Below, piece by piece: positions 45,199 to 56,242 of a DNA stretch of 64,000 nt; position 1 is the first letter of the stretch, and every line of letters begins with the position of its first letter. This DNA is from Halomonas getboli. Lineage in GTDB: Bacteria > Pseudomonadota > Gammaproteobacteria > Pseudomonadales > Halomonadaceae. Position numbers and translations under genes: made by a program. Location of the stretch: positions 62,001-126,000 of the forward strand of contig NZ_JALMEW010000001.1 of assembly GCF_023094245.1 (NCBI RefSeq), given 5' to 3'. Below the pieces are notes generated by a model. It was not told the origin of the DNA. It searched no databases and saw only the letters and a list, made by a program, of their open reading frames with translations.

Positions 45199-45246
45199 CA
45201 CGTCGAGTCATTCCATGCCGGTGCGGTGGGCACCGAGAGGATCAAC

Positions 45247-45339
45247 ATGCCCGTGTTTGTCGATTCCCCTTCCCGGCGGAGTCTCCGCCGTGATGCGCGT
45301 TTCGCGTCTGTCCGCCGCTGCCCGGCGGTGGCGCCATGA
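45247..45339 (+). CDS. Candidate 30-codon leader ORF between riboswitch and chelatase gene
   Basis: ATG at 45247 has GAGAGG 6 bases upstream, a better ribosome binding site than that of the chelatase gene. The peptide (starting MPVFVDSPSRRSLRRD) is arginine-rich, has no known domain, and its stop overlaps the chelatase ATG as ATGA. The frame contains the hairpin GGCGGAGTCTCCGCC at 45275-45289. It is probably not functional as a protein; a role in coupling riboswitch control to chelatase translation is inferred. Confidence 0.35.
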   Translation: MPVFVDSPSRRSLRRDARFASVRRCPAVAP

Positions 45340-47078
45340 GCGATATCCCCGAGTTCCCCTTCGTCGCCGTCGTCGGCCAGCCGGCGCTCAAGACCGCGCT
45401 GCTGCTCAATGTGATCGAGCCGCGCCTCGGCGGCGTGCTGATCAGCGGCCCCAAGGGCAGCGCCAAGTCGACCCTGGCCCGGGCGCTGGCGGCGATCCTG
45501 CCGGCGGATGCCGAGGGTCGGCGCCCGTCGCTGGTGACCCTGCCGCTGGGCGCCAGCGAGGAGCGCCTGACCGGCAGCCTCGACCTCGAGCGAGTGCTCG
45601 CCGACGGCGAGGCGCGCTTTCGCGGGGGCCTGCTGGCCCGCGCCCACGGTGGCCTGCTGTACGTCGACGAGGTCAACCTGCTGCCGGACGCGCTGGTCGA
45701 CCTGCTGCTCGACGTGGCCGCCAGTGGCGTCAACCGGGTCGAGCGCGACGGCCTGAGCCACGCCCATGCTGCCCGCTTCAGCCTGATCGGCACCATGAAC
45801 CCCGACGAGGGCGAGCTGCGCCCGCAGCTGCTCGACCGCTTCGGCTTGTGCGTCGAGCTGGCGGACGCCCCCGGCGTGGCCGAACGGGTGGCGATCCTGC
45901 GCCAGCGCGAGGCCTTCGACCGCGACTCGCACGCCTTCGTCGCCGCCCACCGGGCCGAACAGGACGCGCTGGCTCGGCGCCTGGCCGAGGCCCGCGAGCG
46001 CCTTCCCGAGATCGTCGCCGACGACCGAGTCTACGAGCGCATCGCCGAGCGCAGCGCCGCCGCCGGGGTCGAGGGACTGCGCGCCGACGTCACCTGGCAC
46101 CGTGCCGCCCGAGCCCACGCGGCCTGGCGCGGCGCGGCCCGCGTCGAGCGTGAAGACCTCGACGCCGTCGAGCCCTGGGTGCTGGCCCATCGCCGCACCG
46201 TCGCGCCCGAGGCCGAGGACCGGCATCCGCCCGACGACGACGGCAGCGGTGCCGGCGGCTCGTCGTCGTCGGGCGCCGATAGCGAAACGGCCCCCGGGAC
46301 CGATTCGCAACCGCAGGGCCAATGGGGCGCCATGCCGCCGGTGGTCCAGCCGAGCGTGACCACGCCGATGCCGTCGCTGCCTGAGTCGACGCCCGCGCCC
46401 AAGGCCGGAGGGGCCTCGGCTTCGGTCTCATCGAGCCGGCGCCCCGGCCGCCAGGTCGGCCGGCGCCGGGATCGTCGCCAGGCCGAGTCTGGCGATCCCG
46501 CGCCGCGCCCGGACTGGTTCGCGACCCTGGTCGAGCATCGCGGCCGTCGGCCCTGGCGCCGCCTGTGCTATCGCCGCCCGCGCTCCGGCCAGCCGATGCT
46601 GCACCTGGTGCTGCTGGACACTTCCGCCTCGACCCTCGGCCGGCGCCTGCTGGGCCGGGCCAAGGGCGCGGTCGACGCGCTGGCGCGCCGGGCCTACGCC
46701 GCCCGGGAGCAGATCGCGGTGCTGGGCTTCGGCAACGACGGCATCGAGACCCTCCAGCTCCGGCGCCGCGCGCCCAAGGACCTGCTCGAGCGCCTCGACG
46801 CCGTGCCCGGCGGCGGCGGCACGCCGCTGCGCGAGGCCGTGCGCCACGCCGCCACGCTGATCCGCCGCTGGCGCCGCCAGGATGCCGGCCTGCAGGTGCG
46901 CACCTACCTGATCACCGACGGCCGCACCCGCCAGCCGCTGAGCGGCCTGCCGCCGCTCGGCGACTGCGTGGTCGTCGACACCGAATCCGCCGCCGTGAAG
47001 CGCGGTCGCGGCCGCGATATCGCCCGGGCGCTGGGCGCCGATTACCGGCCGCTGGCCGGGCTGGAGGCCGGAACATGA
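45336..47078 (+). CDS. Fused ChlI/ChlD-type chelatase AAA+ and VWA subunit for cobalt insertion
   Basis: A 580-residue protein. The N-terminal AAA+ domain has Walker A GPKGSAKS (residues 38-45) and Walker B GGLLYVDEVNLLP near 105-117. A low-complexity Ser/Pro/Arg-rich linker (about 285-370) joins it to a C-terminal von Willebrand A domain with MIDAS motif LLDTSAST near 428. In Mg-chelatase these are ChlI and ChlD; with CobN two genes downstream, the fusion most likely replaces CobS and CobT as the ATPase of cobaltochelatase. It is the first large gene after the riboswitch. Confidence 0.85.
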   Translation: MSDIPEFPFVAVVGQPALKTALLLNVIEPRLGGVLISGPKGSAKSTLARALAAILPADAEGRRPSLVTLPLGASEERLTGSLDLERVLADGEARFRGGLLARAHGGLLYVDEVNLLPDALVDLLLDVAASGVNRVERDGLSHAHAARFSLIGTMNPDEGELRPQLLDRFGLCVELADAPGVAERVAILRQREAFDRDSHAFVAAHRAEQDALARRLAEARERLPEIVADDRVYERIAERSAAAGVEGLRADVTWHRAARAHAAWRGAARVEREDLDAVEPWVLAHRRTVAPEAEDRHPPDDDGSGAGGSSSSGADSETAPGTDSQPQGQWGAMPPVVQPSVTTPMPSLPESTPAPKAGGASASVSSSRRPGRQVGRRRDRRQAESGDPAPRPDWFATLVEHRGRRPWRRLCYRRPRSGQPMLHLVLLDTSASTLGRRLLGRAKGAVDALARRAYAAREQIAVLGFGNDGIETLQLRRRAPKDLLERLDAVPGGGGTPLREAVRHAATLIRRWRRQDAGLQVRTYLITDGRTRQPLSGLPPLGDCVVVDTESAAVKRGRGRDIARALGADYRPLAGLEAGT

Positions 47079-48489
47079 GCGTGAAGGAAGCGAACGCGAG
47101 GCACGAGACACCGGAGCGCGTGAGCTGCCCGGCGGTGTTCGTCGCCGCGCCGGCCTCGGGCCAGGGCAAGACCACCGTGACCGCGGCGCTGGCGCGGATG
47201 CTGCGCCGCCAAGGGCGCGTGGTGCGGGTGTTCAAGACCGGCCCGGACTACCTCGACCCGCGGGTGCTGGAGCAGGCCTCCGGCCGGCCGGTGGACCCGC
47301 TCGACCTGTGGATGGCCGGCGAGGCCTACTGCCGTCGGCGGCTGTTCGAGGCCGCCCGGGAGGCCGACCTGATACTGGTCGAGGGCGCCATGGGGCTGTT
47401 CGACGGCACGCCCTCCAGCGCCGATCTGGCTGCGCTGTTCGGCCTGCCGATGGTCATCGTCATGGACGTCAAGGGCATGGCCCAGACCGCGGCGGCGCTG
47501 GTGACCGGCCTGGCCGGCTTCCGCGACGACGTGCGCATCGCCGGGCTGATCGCCAACGCCTGCGGCTCGGCTCGGCATCGCGAGCTGATCGAGGGCGCGC
47601 TGCCGGCCAGCGTGCCGCTGCTGGCGGCGGTGCCCCGCGACCCGGCCCTGGCGCTGCCCGAGCGTCATCTGGGGCTGGTCCAGGCCGAGGAGATCCGCGA
47701 GGATCTGGAGGCCCGCTTCGACGCCGGCGCCGAGGCGCTCGCCGCCGAGGGCTTGGCCGAGGCCCTGCTGGCGCTGCCGCCGGTGGCCTTCGAGGCGGCG
47801 CCGGTCGAGGCGACCGCGCCGCCGGCCTGGCTTGCCGGGCGCACCGTCGCCGTGGCGCATGATGCCGCCTTCAGCTTCGTCTATCAGGCCAACCTCGATC
47901 TGCTCGCGCGCATGGGCGCGACGCTGCGCTTCTTCTCGCCGCTGGCCGAGACGCGCCTGCCGGCCTGCGACGCCCTGTGGCTGCCGGGCGGCTACCCGGA
48001 GCTGCACGCCGAACGGCTGGCCGCCAACGCCGGGATGCGCGACGCCCTGCGCCGCGCCTTCGAGGACGAGCTGCCGATCCTTGCCGAGTGCGGCGGGCTG
48101 CTCTACTGCCTGGAGACCCTGACCGATCAGGCCGGCGAGACCCACGCCATGCTGGGCCTGCTGCCCGGGGCCGGCGCCATGCGCGGGCGTCGCGGCTGCC
48201 AGGGCATGCAGACCGCCGAGCTGCCCGAGGGGCCGGTGCGCGGCCACGCCCATCACCGCTCCCAGGCCAGCGGCACGCCCGAGCCCATCGCCTTTGGTCG
48301 CCGCCAGCGCCATCCCGCGCCCGGCGAGGCGATCTATCGCGCGCGCTGCCTGACCGCGTCCTACCTGCACCTGTTCTTCCCCGACAACCCTGCCGCCGTG
48401 GCCCGCCTGTTCGGCGCGGCCGCGGTCGCTGACGCTTCGTCTTTTTCTCCCGACGCTCCGCCTAGCGATCTGACAAAGGAATGCCACGC

Positions 48490-48493
<4 letters not shown>
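47075..48493 (+). CDS. cobB: Hydrogenobyrinic acid a,c-diamide synthase CobB
   Basis: A 472-residue glutamine-dependent amidase that amidates side chains a and c of hydrogenobyrinic acid. The N-terminal P-loop APASGQGKTT (residues 25-34) and GPDYLDP are diagnostic; the C-terminal type 1 glutamine amidotransferase domain has the nucleophilic Cys in ILAECGGLLYC. It supplies the substrate for CobN cobalt insertion. ATGA overlaps exist at both ends. The CbiA alternative name refers to the anaerobic pathway homologue. Confidence 0.92.
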
Positions 48494-49601
<1,108 letters not shown>

Positions 49602-49602
<1 letters not shown>

Positions 49603-52600
49603 TGCACCTGTTCGCCGCCAAGCCCGGAGGTTTCGTCGACGAGGAAGGCATCGTCGACCTACAGCAGAGTCCGGCCAAGATCGTGATCCTGTCCGCCGCC
49701 GACAGCAGCCTGTCGGCGCTGGCTCAGGCGGCCGAGCGGCTGGGCGATGCCTGTCCGTCGGTGCGTCTGGCCAACTGGATGAATCTGGTCAAGCCTGCCG
49801 CCTATGACCTCTATGAGGATCGGGTGCTGGACCACGCGCGGCTGGTGATCGTCTCGCTGCTCGGCGGCAGCGCCTACTGGCAGTACGGCCATGAGCGCTT
49901 GTTGGCCTGGGCGGCGGCGGATGCCGAGCGTCGGCTGATCCTGGTGCCGGGCTGCGACGCCCCGGACGACGCCCTGCTGGAGGCCTCCAGCGTGCCGTTC
50001 GAGTCGGCGCATCGCGTGTGGCGCTACCTGCGCGAAGGCGGCGCCGACAACGCCGAGCAACTGCTGCGCTTCGTCGGCGCGGAATGCCTGGCCCCGGATC
50101 GGGGCACGGCCGCGCCGCTCGACTGGCGCGAACCGCGAGCGATTCCCCCGGCGTTAGTCTATTTGCCGGGGCGGCCCGAGGCGTCGCTTTCGGACTGGGA
50201 GGCGCAGCGCGATCCCGCGCGCCCGGTCTGCCTGCTGCTGTTCTATCGCAGCCACCTGCAGGGGGCGAACACCGCAGTGGTCGACGGCCTGATCGCCGCA
50301 CTCGAGGCCGAGGGCCTGGCGCCGCTGGCGGTAGCGGTGGCCTCGCTGAAGGAAGACGCCTGCGTGGCCTTCGTCAACCACCTGCTCGAGCGCACCGGCG
50401 CCGGGCTGGTGGTCAACACCACCGGCTTCTCGGTCAACCGCGAGCCCGATGAGGGCGAGGTCACCGGCGGCGCGTTCGGCGACGACGGGGCCGACGAAGC
50501 GAGCGGCCTGTTCGCCGGCCGCCCTGTGGTGCTGCAGGCGATACTGGCCAGCAGCCCCGAGGACGATTGGCGCGACAAGGCCGCCGGCCTGCACAGCCGC
50601 GACGTGGCCATGCAGGTGGTGCTGCCGGAGATGGACGGGCGTGTCATCACCCGGGCGGTGGGCTTCAAGGCCGAGGCCCACTACAGCGAGCGCTGCCAGC
50701 TGTCGGTGACCCGCCATGAGCCGCATCCCGAGCGCGCCGCCTTCGTCGCCGAACTGGCCCGGCGCTACGCGCGACTGCGCCACACCGCCAACGCCGACAA
50801 GCGCCTGGCGCTGGTGCTGGCCAACTATCCCACCCGGGACGGCCGCATCGGCAACGGCGTCGGCCTCGACACCCCGGCCTCCACCGTCCAGCTGCTGCGC
50901 GCGCTGGAAGGTGCCGGCTATCCGCTGGAGGACCTGCCCGAAGACGGCGACGACCTGATCCGGCGGCTGCAGGGCAGCGTGACCAACGATCCGCAGTCGC
51001 TCGCCTGGCGCGGCAGCTGGCAGAGCCTCGGCGTCGACGACTACCTGGCCTGGTTCCGCACCCTGCCGGCTTCGCTGCAGCAGGCGGTCTGGCGGCGCTG
51101 GGGCGCCCCCGAGGACGATCCCAAGCACCGCCAGGGCCGGCTCCTGATCGCTGGCATCCGCCTCGGCGAGACCTTCGTCGGCATCCAGCCGGCACGCGAC
51201 ATCGATACCGGCCCGGACGCCGATCCGGTCAAGAGCTACCACGACACCGAGCTGGTGCCGCCCCACAGCTATCTGGCGTTCTATCTCTGGCTGCGCGAGC
51301 ACTACCGGGTGGACGCGGTGATCCACGTCGGCAAGCACGGCAACCTGGAGTGGCTGCCCGGCAAGAGCACCGCGCTCTCGGCCGAGTGCTGGCCGGACGT
51401 GGCCCTGGGGCCGCTGCCGCACTTCTATCCGTTCATCGTCAACGACCCGGGCGAGGGCGCCCAGGCCAAGCGCCGCAGCCAGGCGGTGATCGTTGACCAC
51501 CTGATGCCGCCGCTGGCCCGGGCCGAGCTCTACGGCGAGCTGGCCGAGCTCGAGTCGCTGACCGACGAGTACTACCAGGCGCTGGGCATGGACCCGCGCC
51601 GCGAGGCGCTGCTGCGCGAGCGCATCCTCGAGCACCTCAAGCGCACCGGCATCGACGCCGAGCTGGCCCGGTCGACGGGCGAGGGTGACGCTGCCGGCCT
51701 GGGCGACGACGAGCGCCTGCTGACCGAGCTCGACACCTTCCTCTGCGACATCAAGGAGGCCCAGATCCGCCACGGCCTGCACGTGCTCGGCACCCTGCCG
51801 CCGGCGGAGAAGCGGGCCGCAACCCTGGTCGCCATCCTGCGGCTGCCCCGGGGCGACGGGCCGACGCAGCGGGGCCTGCTGCACGCGCTGGCCGACGACC
51901 TGGGGCTGAGCGATCCGGCTGGCGCGTTCGATCCGCTGGCCGCCGGCGCCGAGCCCTGGCAGGGGCCGCGCCCGGCGGCCTTGAGCGCGCTGCCCGAGCT
52001 GGATGACGCGCCCTGGCGCAGTGCCGCCGACACCCGCGAGCGGCTCGAGCGGCTGGCCGAGCGGCTGGTCGAGGCGTACGTGCTGGAAGACGCCGACTCC
52101 GAGGCGCTGGCCCGCGACTGGCCGGCCACCGCGGCGCTGTGTCGCCACGCCCGCGACGGCCTGTGGGCCGCCATGCGCCACGGCGCCGAGCGCGAGATCG
52201 GCGCGCTGCTCGACGGCCTGGCGGGCCGCGCCGTGCCGCCGGGGCCGAGCGGGGCGCCCAGCCGCGGCCGGCTCGACGTGCTGCCCACCGGCCGCAACTT
52301 CTTCAGCGTCGACAACCGCGCCGTGCCGTCGCCCGCCGCCTGGTCGCTGGGCGAGGCCTCGGCCCAGGCCTTCGTCGAGCGCTATCTGCAGGACCACGGC
52401 GACTATCCGCGTCGGCTGGGGCTGTCGATCTGGGGCACCGCCACCATGCGCACCGGCGGCGACGACATCGCCCAGGCGCTGGCGCTGATGGGCGTGCGGC
52501 CGATCTGGTCGCTGGGCTCGCGGCGGGTGGTCGACGTCGAGGTGATCCCCACCATGCTGCTCGGCCGGCCCCGGGTGGACGTCACCCTGCGCATCTCCGG

Positions 52601-53498
52601 CTTCTTCCGCGACGCCTTCCCCCACGTCATCAAGCTGTTCGATGCCGCCGTGCGCGCGGTGGCCGACTACCATGAGCCGGGCGACGGCAACACCATCCGC
52701 GCCGCGGTCGAGGCCCGCCGTGGCGAGCTCGAGGCCGCCGGGCTCTCGCCCGAGGCGGCCGAGCGCGAGGCCGGCTACCGGGTGTTCGGCAGCCGGCCCG
52801 GCGAGTACGGCACCGGGCTGAACCGGCTGATCGACGGCCGCGGCTGGGACGACGCCGACGAGCTGGCCGAGGCCTATCTCGCCGCCGGCGGCTACGCCTA
52901 CGGCCAGTTCGCCGAGTCCGGCGCCGGGGCACGCCGCGCCTTCGCGCACCGGCTCGAGGGCCTGCAGGCGGTGCTGCACAACCAGGACAACCGCGAACAC
53001 GACATCCTCGATTCCAACGCCTACTACGCCTTCCAGGGCGGCATGGCCAACGCCGGCCGTGCCCTGGGCGGCGAGGCGCCGGCCGTCTACCACGCCGACC
53101 ACGCCGATCCGGCGCGGCCGCGGGTGCGCACCCTGAAGGAGGAGCTGGCGCGGGTGATCCGCTCCCGGGTGCTCAATCCCAAGTGGATCGAGGCCATGCG
53201 CGAGCACGGCTACAAGGGTGGCTTCGAGATGGCCGCCACCGTGGACACCCTGTTCGCCTATGACGCCACCACCGAGCTGGTGGCCGACTACCAGTACGCC
53301 CGGGTGAGCGACGCCCTGGTGCTCGACGACGCCAACCAGCGCTTCCTGCGCGAGCACAACGCCGCGGCGCTGGAGGAAATGGCCGAGCGGCTGCTCGAGG
53401 CCGTCCAGCGCGGCCTGTGGCAGGACCCCGGCGAGCGCGGCGAGGCCCTGCAGGACCTGCTGCTCGAGTTCGACGAGCGGCGGGAGGGCATGTCTTGA
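49602..53498 (+). CDS. cobN: Cobaltochelatase catalytic subunit CobN
   Basis: A 1298-residue subunit, the normal length for CobN. It inserts Co2+ into hydrogenobyrinic acid a,c-diamide using ATP hydrolysed by the partner ATPase (here probably the ChlI/ChlD fusion). Family landmarks: [53 protein letters not shown] (residues about 575-590) and [10 protein letters not shown]. It is preceded by CobW with a TGATG overlap. Its presence marks the late cobalt-insertion (aerobic) route. Confidence 0.95.
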
Positions 53499-54733
53499 AA
53501 GAACAGGGCGTGAAGGAGAAAAGCTTGCGCGCCTCGCCCCGCGTGCGCGGCTGGTGCCCCGGTGCCTGGCGGCCCATGGCCACCGGCGACGGCCTGCTGG
53601 TGCGCGTGCGTCCGCCGCTGGGTCGGCTCCCCCGGGCCCGGATGCTGTCGCTGTGCGAGGCCGCCGAGAACTGGGGCAGCGGCCTGATCGAGCTGACCCG
53701 TCGCGCCAACCTGCAGCTGCGCGGCGTGACCGAGGCCGGCTGGCCCGACCTGATGGCATTTCTGGTCGAGCACGGCCTGGCGGCCCCGGACGCCGAGGGC
53801 GAGCGCCGCCCGGCGCTGCTGCTTGCCCCGGACTGGCGCGACGGCGATGCCACCGTCGAGGCGGCGCGCCTGCTGGAGCGTCGCCTGGCCGACTGGCCGG
53901 CGCTGCCGGACAAGTGGGGGCTGGCGCTGGACGCCGGCCCGGCGCCGGTGCTCGCCGACGTGCCCGCCGACCTGCGGCTGGAGCGCTCGATCGAGGGCGG
54001 CCTGCTGGTGCGGGCCGACGGGCGCGATCTCGCCACGCCGGTCGCCGACCTCGAGGCCGCGGTCGAACTGATGACGCGGCTGGCGCACTGGTTCGTCGAC
54101 ACGGGCGGCCTCGCGGCCGGGCGGATGCGCCGCCTCACGGCGCCGCTGCCGGGCTGGGCCGCGGCGACGGCCGCGTGGGCCGAGTCGTCCGACGACACGC
54201 CGATCCTGACGCCGGGGCCGCATCCGCACGGCCGGGTGGTCGGGCTGCCCTTCGGCCGGGCATCGGCCTCGGCGCTGCGCGCTGTCCTCCGCGACGACAT
54301 CACCGGCGTTCGCGTCACGCCCTGGCGGCGCCTGCTGCTGGAAGGCGAGCCGGCGAATCCGACGCTGAACACACAAGAAAGCGCGCCGGACGAGGACCTG
54401 ATCCATGACGCCCGCGACCCGCGCCTGGCCATGGACGCCTGCCCCGGCGCGCCCTACTGCGCCCAGGCCAGCGTGGCGACCCAAGGCCTGGCTCAGGCGC
54501 TGGCCGAGCGGCGCCGCGAGGGCTCGGGCGAATCAGCCGCGGGCCGGCTGCATATTTCTGGCTGCGCCAAGGGCTGTGCCCGCAGCGGCCCGGCCGCGGT
54601 TTGCCTGACCGGGCGCGACGGCCGCTATGACCTGATCCTGAACGGATGCGCCGACGACGTGCCGGTCGCGACCGGCCTCGGCGAATCCGACGTCATCGAA
54701 TACTGGGAGACACGTGATGCCTCACGTCTATGA
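53495..54733 (+). CDS. cobG: Precorrin-3B synthase CobG
   Basis: About 412 residues, related to nitrite/sulfite reductases. It uses an iron-sulfur cluster and O2 to hydroxylate precorrin-3A, the step that makes the pathway aerobic. Cluster cysteines are in CPGAPYC (residues about 321-327) and SGCAKGC (about 358-364). The start is a TTG overlapping the cobN stop with GGGAGG upstream; GTG at 53510 is an alternative. It overlaps cobH at its end. Confidence 0.88.
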   Translation: MKEQGVKEKSLRASPRVRGWCPGAWRPMATGDGLLVRVRPPLGRLPRARMLSLCEAAENWGSGLIELTRRANLQLRGVTEAGWPDLMAFLVEHGLAAPDAEGERRPALLLAPDWRDGDATVEAARLLERRLADWPALPDKWGLALDAGPAPVLADVPADLRLERSIEGGLLVRADGRDLATPVADLEAAVELMTRLAHWFVDTGGLAAGRMRRLTAPLPGWAAATAAWAESSDDTPILTPGPHPHGRVVGLPFGRASASALRAVLRDDITGVRVTPWRRLLLEGEPANPTLNTQESAPDEDLIHDARDPRLAMDACPGAPYCAQASVATQGLAQALAERRREGSGESAAGRLHISGCAKGCARSGPAAVCLTGRDGRYDLILNGCADDVPVATGLGESDVIEYWETRDASRL

Positions 54734-55346
54734 AACCGACGGACCGGCGATCTACCGGGAGTCCTTCGCCATCATACGGCGCGAGGCCGAGCTTTCGCGC
54801 TTCTCGCCCGAGGAGGAGCCGGTCGCCGTGCGCATGATCCACGCCGCCGGCCTGGTGGCGCTGGCGCCGCATGTCCACTTCCGCGACGACGCCGTGAACA
54901 CGGCCCGGGCGGCGCTGGAGGCCGGGGCGCCGATCCTCTGCGATGCGCGCATGGTCGCCGAGGGCATCACCCGCAAGCGTCTGCCGGCGGACAATGCCGT
55001 GATCTGCACCCTGCACGACGAGCGGGTGCCGGGGCTGGCGCGCGAGATGGGCAACACTCGCTCGGCGGCGGCGCTGGAGCTGTGGCGGCCGCAGCTCGAG
55101 GGCGCAGTGGTGGCGATCGGCAACGCACCGACCGCGCTGTTTCACCTGCTCAACATGCTCGAGGCCCCGGACTGCCCGCGCCCGGCGGCGATCGTCGGCT
55201 GCCCGGTGGGCTTCGTCGGCGCGGCGGAGTCCAAGCAGGCGCTGTGGGAGAGCGGCGCGGCGCCCTGCGCCATCGTCGAGGGCCGACTCGGCGGCAGCGC
55301 GGTGACGGTGGCCGCCATCAACGCCATGGCGGATCGCAGCGAATGA
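54717..55346 (+). CDS. cobH: Precorrin-8X methylmutase CobH
   Basis: A 209-residue enzyme that moves the C11 methyl group to C12, giving hydrogenobyrinic acid. Conserved features: YETDGPAIYRESFAIIRREAEL, RMIHAAGLVALAPHVHF (with the catalytic His) and GCPVGFVGAAESKQ. ATG at 54717 was chosen over GTG at 54714 for its GGGAG spacing. It overlaps cobG and cobI. Confidence 0.93.
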   Translation: MPHVYETDGPAIYRESFAIIRREAELSRFSPEEEPVAVRMIHAAGLVALAPHVHFRDDAVNTARAALEAGAPILCDARMVAEGITRKRLPADNAVICTLHDERVPGLAREMGNTRSAAALELWRPQLEGAVVAIGNAPTALFHLLNMLEAPDCPRPAAIVGCPVGFVGAAESKQALWESGAAPCAIVEGRLGGSAVTVAAINAMADRSE

Positions 55347-56107
55347 CGATGCCCGAGTCTCTCTCCTGCACTCTCCCCAGCACTATCCCCGGCACGATTT
55401 ATGGCGTCGGCCTCGGCCCCGGCAGCCAGGACCTGATGAGCGTGCGCGCCGACCGGCTGATCCGCGGCGCCAGCCACGTCGCCTACTTCCGCAAGAAGGG
55501 CCGCACCGGCCACGCCCGCATCATCGTCGAGGGCATGCTGGCGCCCGGCGCCGTGGAGCTGCCGATGGAGTATCCGGTCACCACCGAGATCCCCTTCGAC
55601 GATCCGCGCTACAACGAGTGGCTGGCGGCCTTCTACGAACGCCAGGTGGCCCAGCTCGTCGAGATCGCCGGGGCGGGCCACGACGTGGCGGTGCTGTGCG
55701 AGGGGGATCCCTTCTTCTACGGCTCCTTTATGCACCTTTATACCCGCTTGCAGGGCAGGGTGGCCGTGGAGGTGGTGCCCGGCATCACCGGTATGTCCGC
55801 CGCCTGGACGGCCACGGGCCGGCCCATCACCTGGGGCGACGACGTGCTGACCGTGCTGACCGCGACCCAGCCCGAGGGCCGGCTGGCCGAGCGCATCGCG
55901 CGCACCGACGCCCTGGTGGTGATGAAGATCGGCCGCCACCTCGACAAGCTGCGCCGCGCGCTGGCAAGCGCCGGCCGCGAAGACGAGGCCTGGCTGATCG
56001 AGTATGCCTCCATGGGCCGGCAGCGGGTGGTGCCGCTGGCGGAGGTCGGCGAGAGCGTGCCCTATTTCTCGATCCTGGTGATCCACGGCAACGGGAGGCG
56101 GCCATGA
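55343..56107 (+). CDS. cobI: Precorrin-2 C20-methyltransferase CobI
   Basis: A 254-residue SAM-dependent corrin methyltransferase. The N-terminal YGVGLGPGSQDLMSVRA and CEGDPFFYGSFMHLY identify the CobI/CbiL branch that methylates C20 of precorrin-2, the first committed corrin step. The first 16 residues (Ser/Thr/Pro) precede the conserved core. The ATG overlaps the cobH stop. Downstream, an 85-base gap with a repeat interrupts the otherwise overlapping gene order before cobJ. Confidence 0.92.
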   Translation: MTMPESLSCTLPSTIPGTIYGVGLGPGSQDLMSVRADRLIRGASHVAYFRKKGRTGHARIIVEGMLAPGAVELPMEYPVTTEIPFDDPRYNEWLAAFYERQVAQLVEIAGAGHDVAVLCEGDPFFYGSFMHLYTRLQGRVAVEVVPGITGMSAAWTATGRPITWGDDVLTVLTATQPEGRLAERIARTDALVVMKIGRHLDKLRRALASAGREDEAWLIEYASMGRQRVVPLAEVGESVPYFSILVIHGNGRRP

Positions 56108-56196
56108 GCGAAAAAAACGTCGAATCACGGCCTGGCGAGCTAGCGACAGACCAGGCGGCAGCGTCTGAGACAGCGCAGTTTAGAGGGGCTAAATGA
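56104..56196 (+). CDS. Candidate 30-codon ORF bridging cobI and cobJ
   Basis: ATG overlaps the cobI stop (ATGA) and its own stop overlaps the cobJ ATG at 56193 (ATGA), so ribosomes could pass from cobI to cobJ through it. The peptide (MSEKNVESRPGELATDQAAA then SETAQFRGAK) resembles no family. Its second half lies in a dispersed repeat. It is more likely a translational bridge than a functional protein. Confidence 0.3.
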   Translation: MSEKNVESRPGELATDQAAASETAQFRGAK

Positions 56197-56242
56197 GCAT
56201 TTCGAAGACGATGCCAACGCCGTATGGCCGATGCGCAGCCGG
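56130..56242 (+). repeat. Dispersed repeat, copy A (between cobI and cobJ)
   Basis: The stretch containing GCTAGCGACAGACCAGGC, CAGTTTAGAGGGGCTAAATG and AACGCCGTATGGCCGA aligns with the reverse complement of 61801-61980, which has GGAGTTTAGGAGCCCTAAAT and AACGCCGTATAGCCGA. The repeat includes the ATG at 56193 used as the annotated cobJ start, so the first codons of that reading frame are repeat-derived. Confidence 0.65.

Noticed and set aside
50154..53759. Very long open frame antisense to cobN
   Set aside because: It mirrors the codon structure of cobN, has low-complexity composition rich in Arg, Gly, Val and Gln, and no motif or ribosome binding site; GC-rich genes often leave such antisense frames open.
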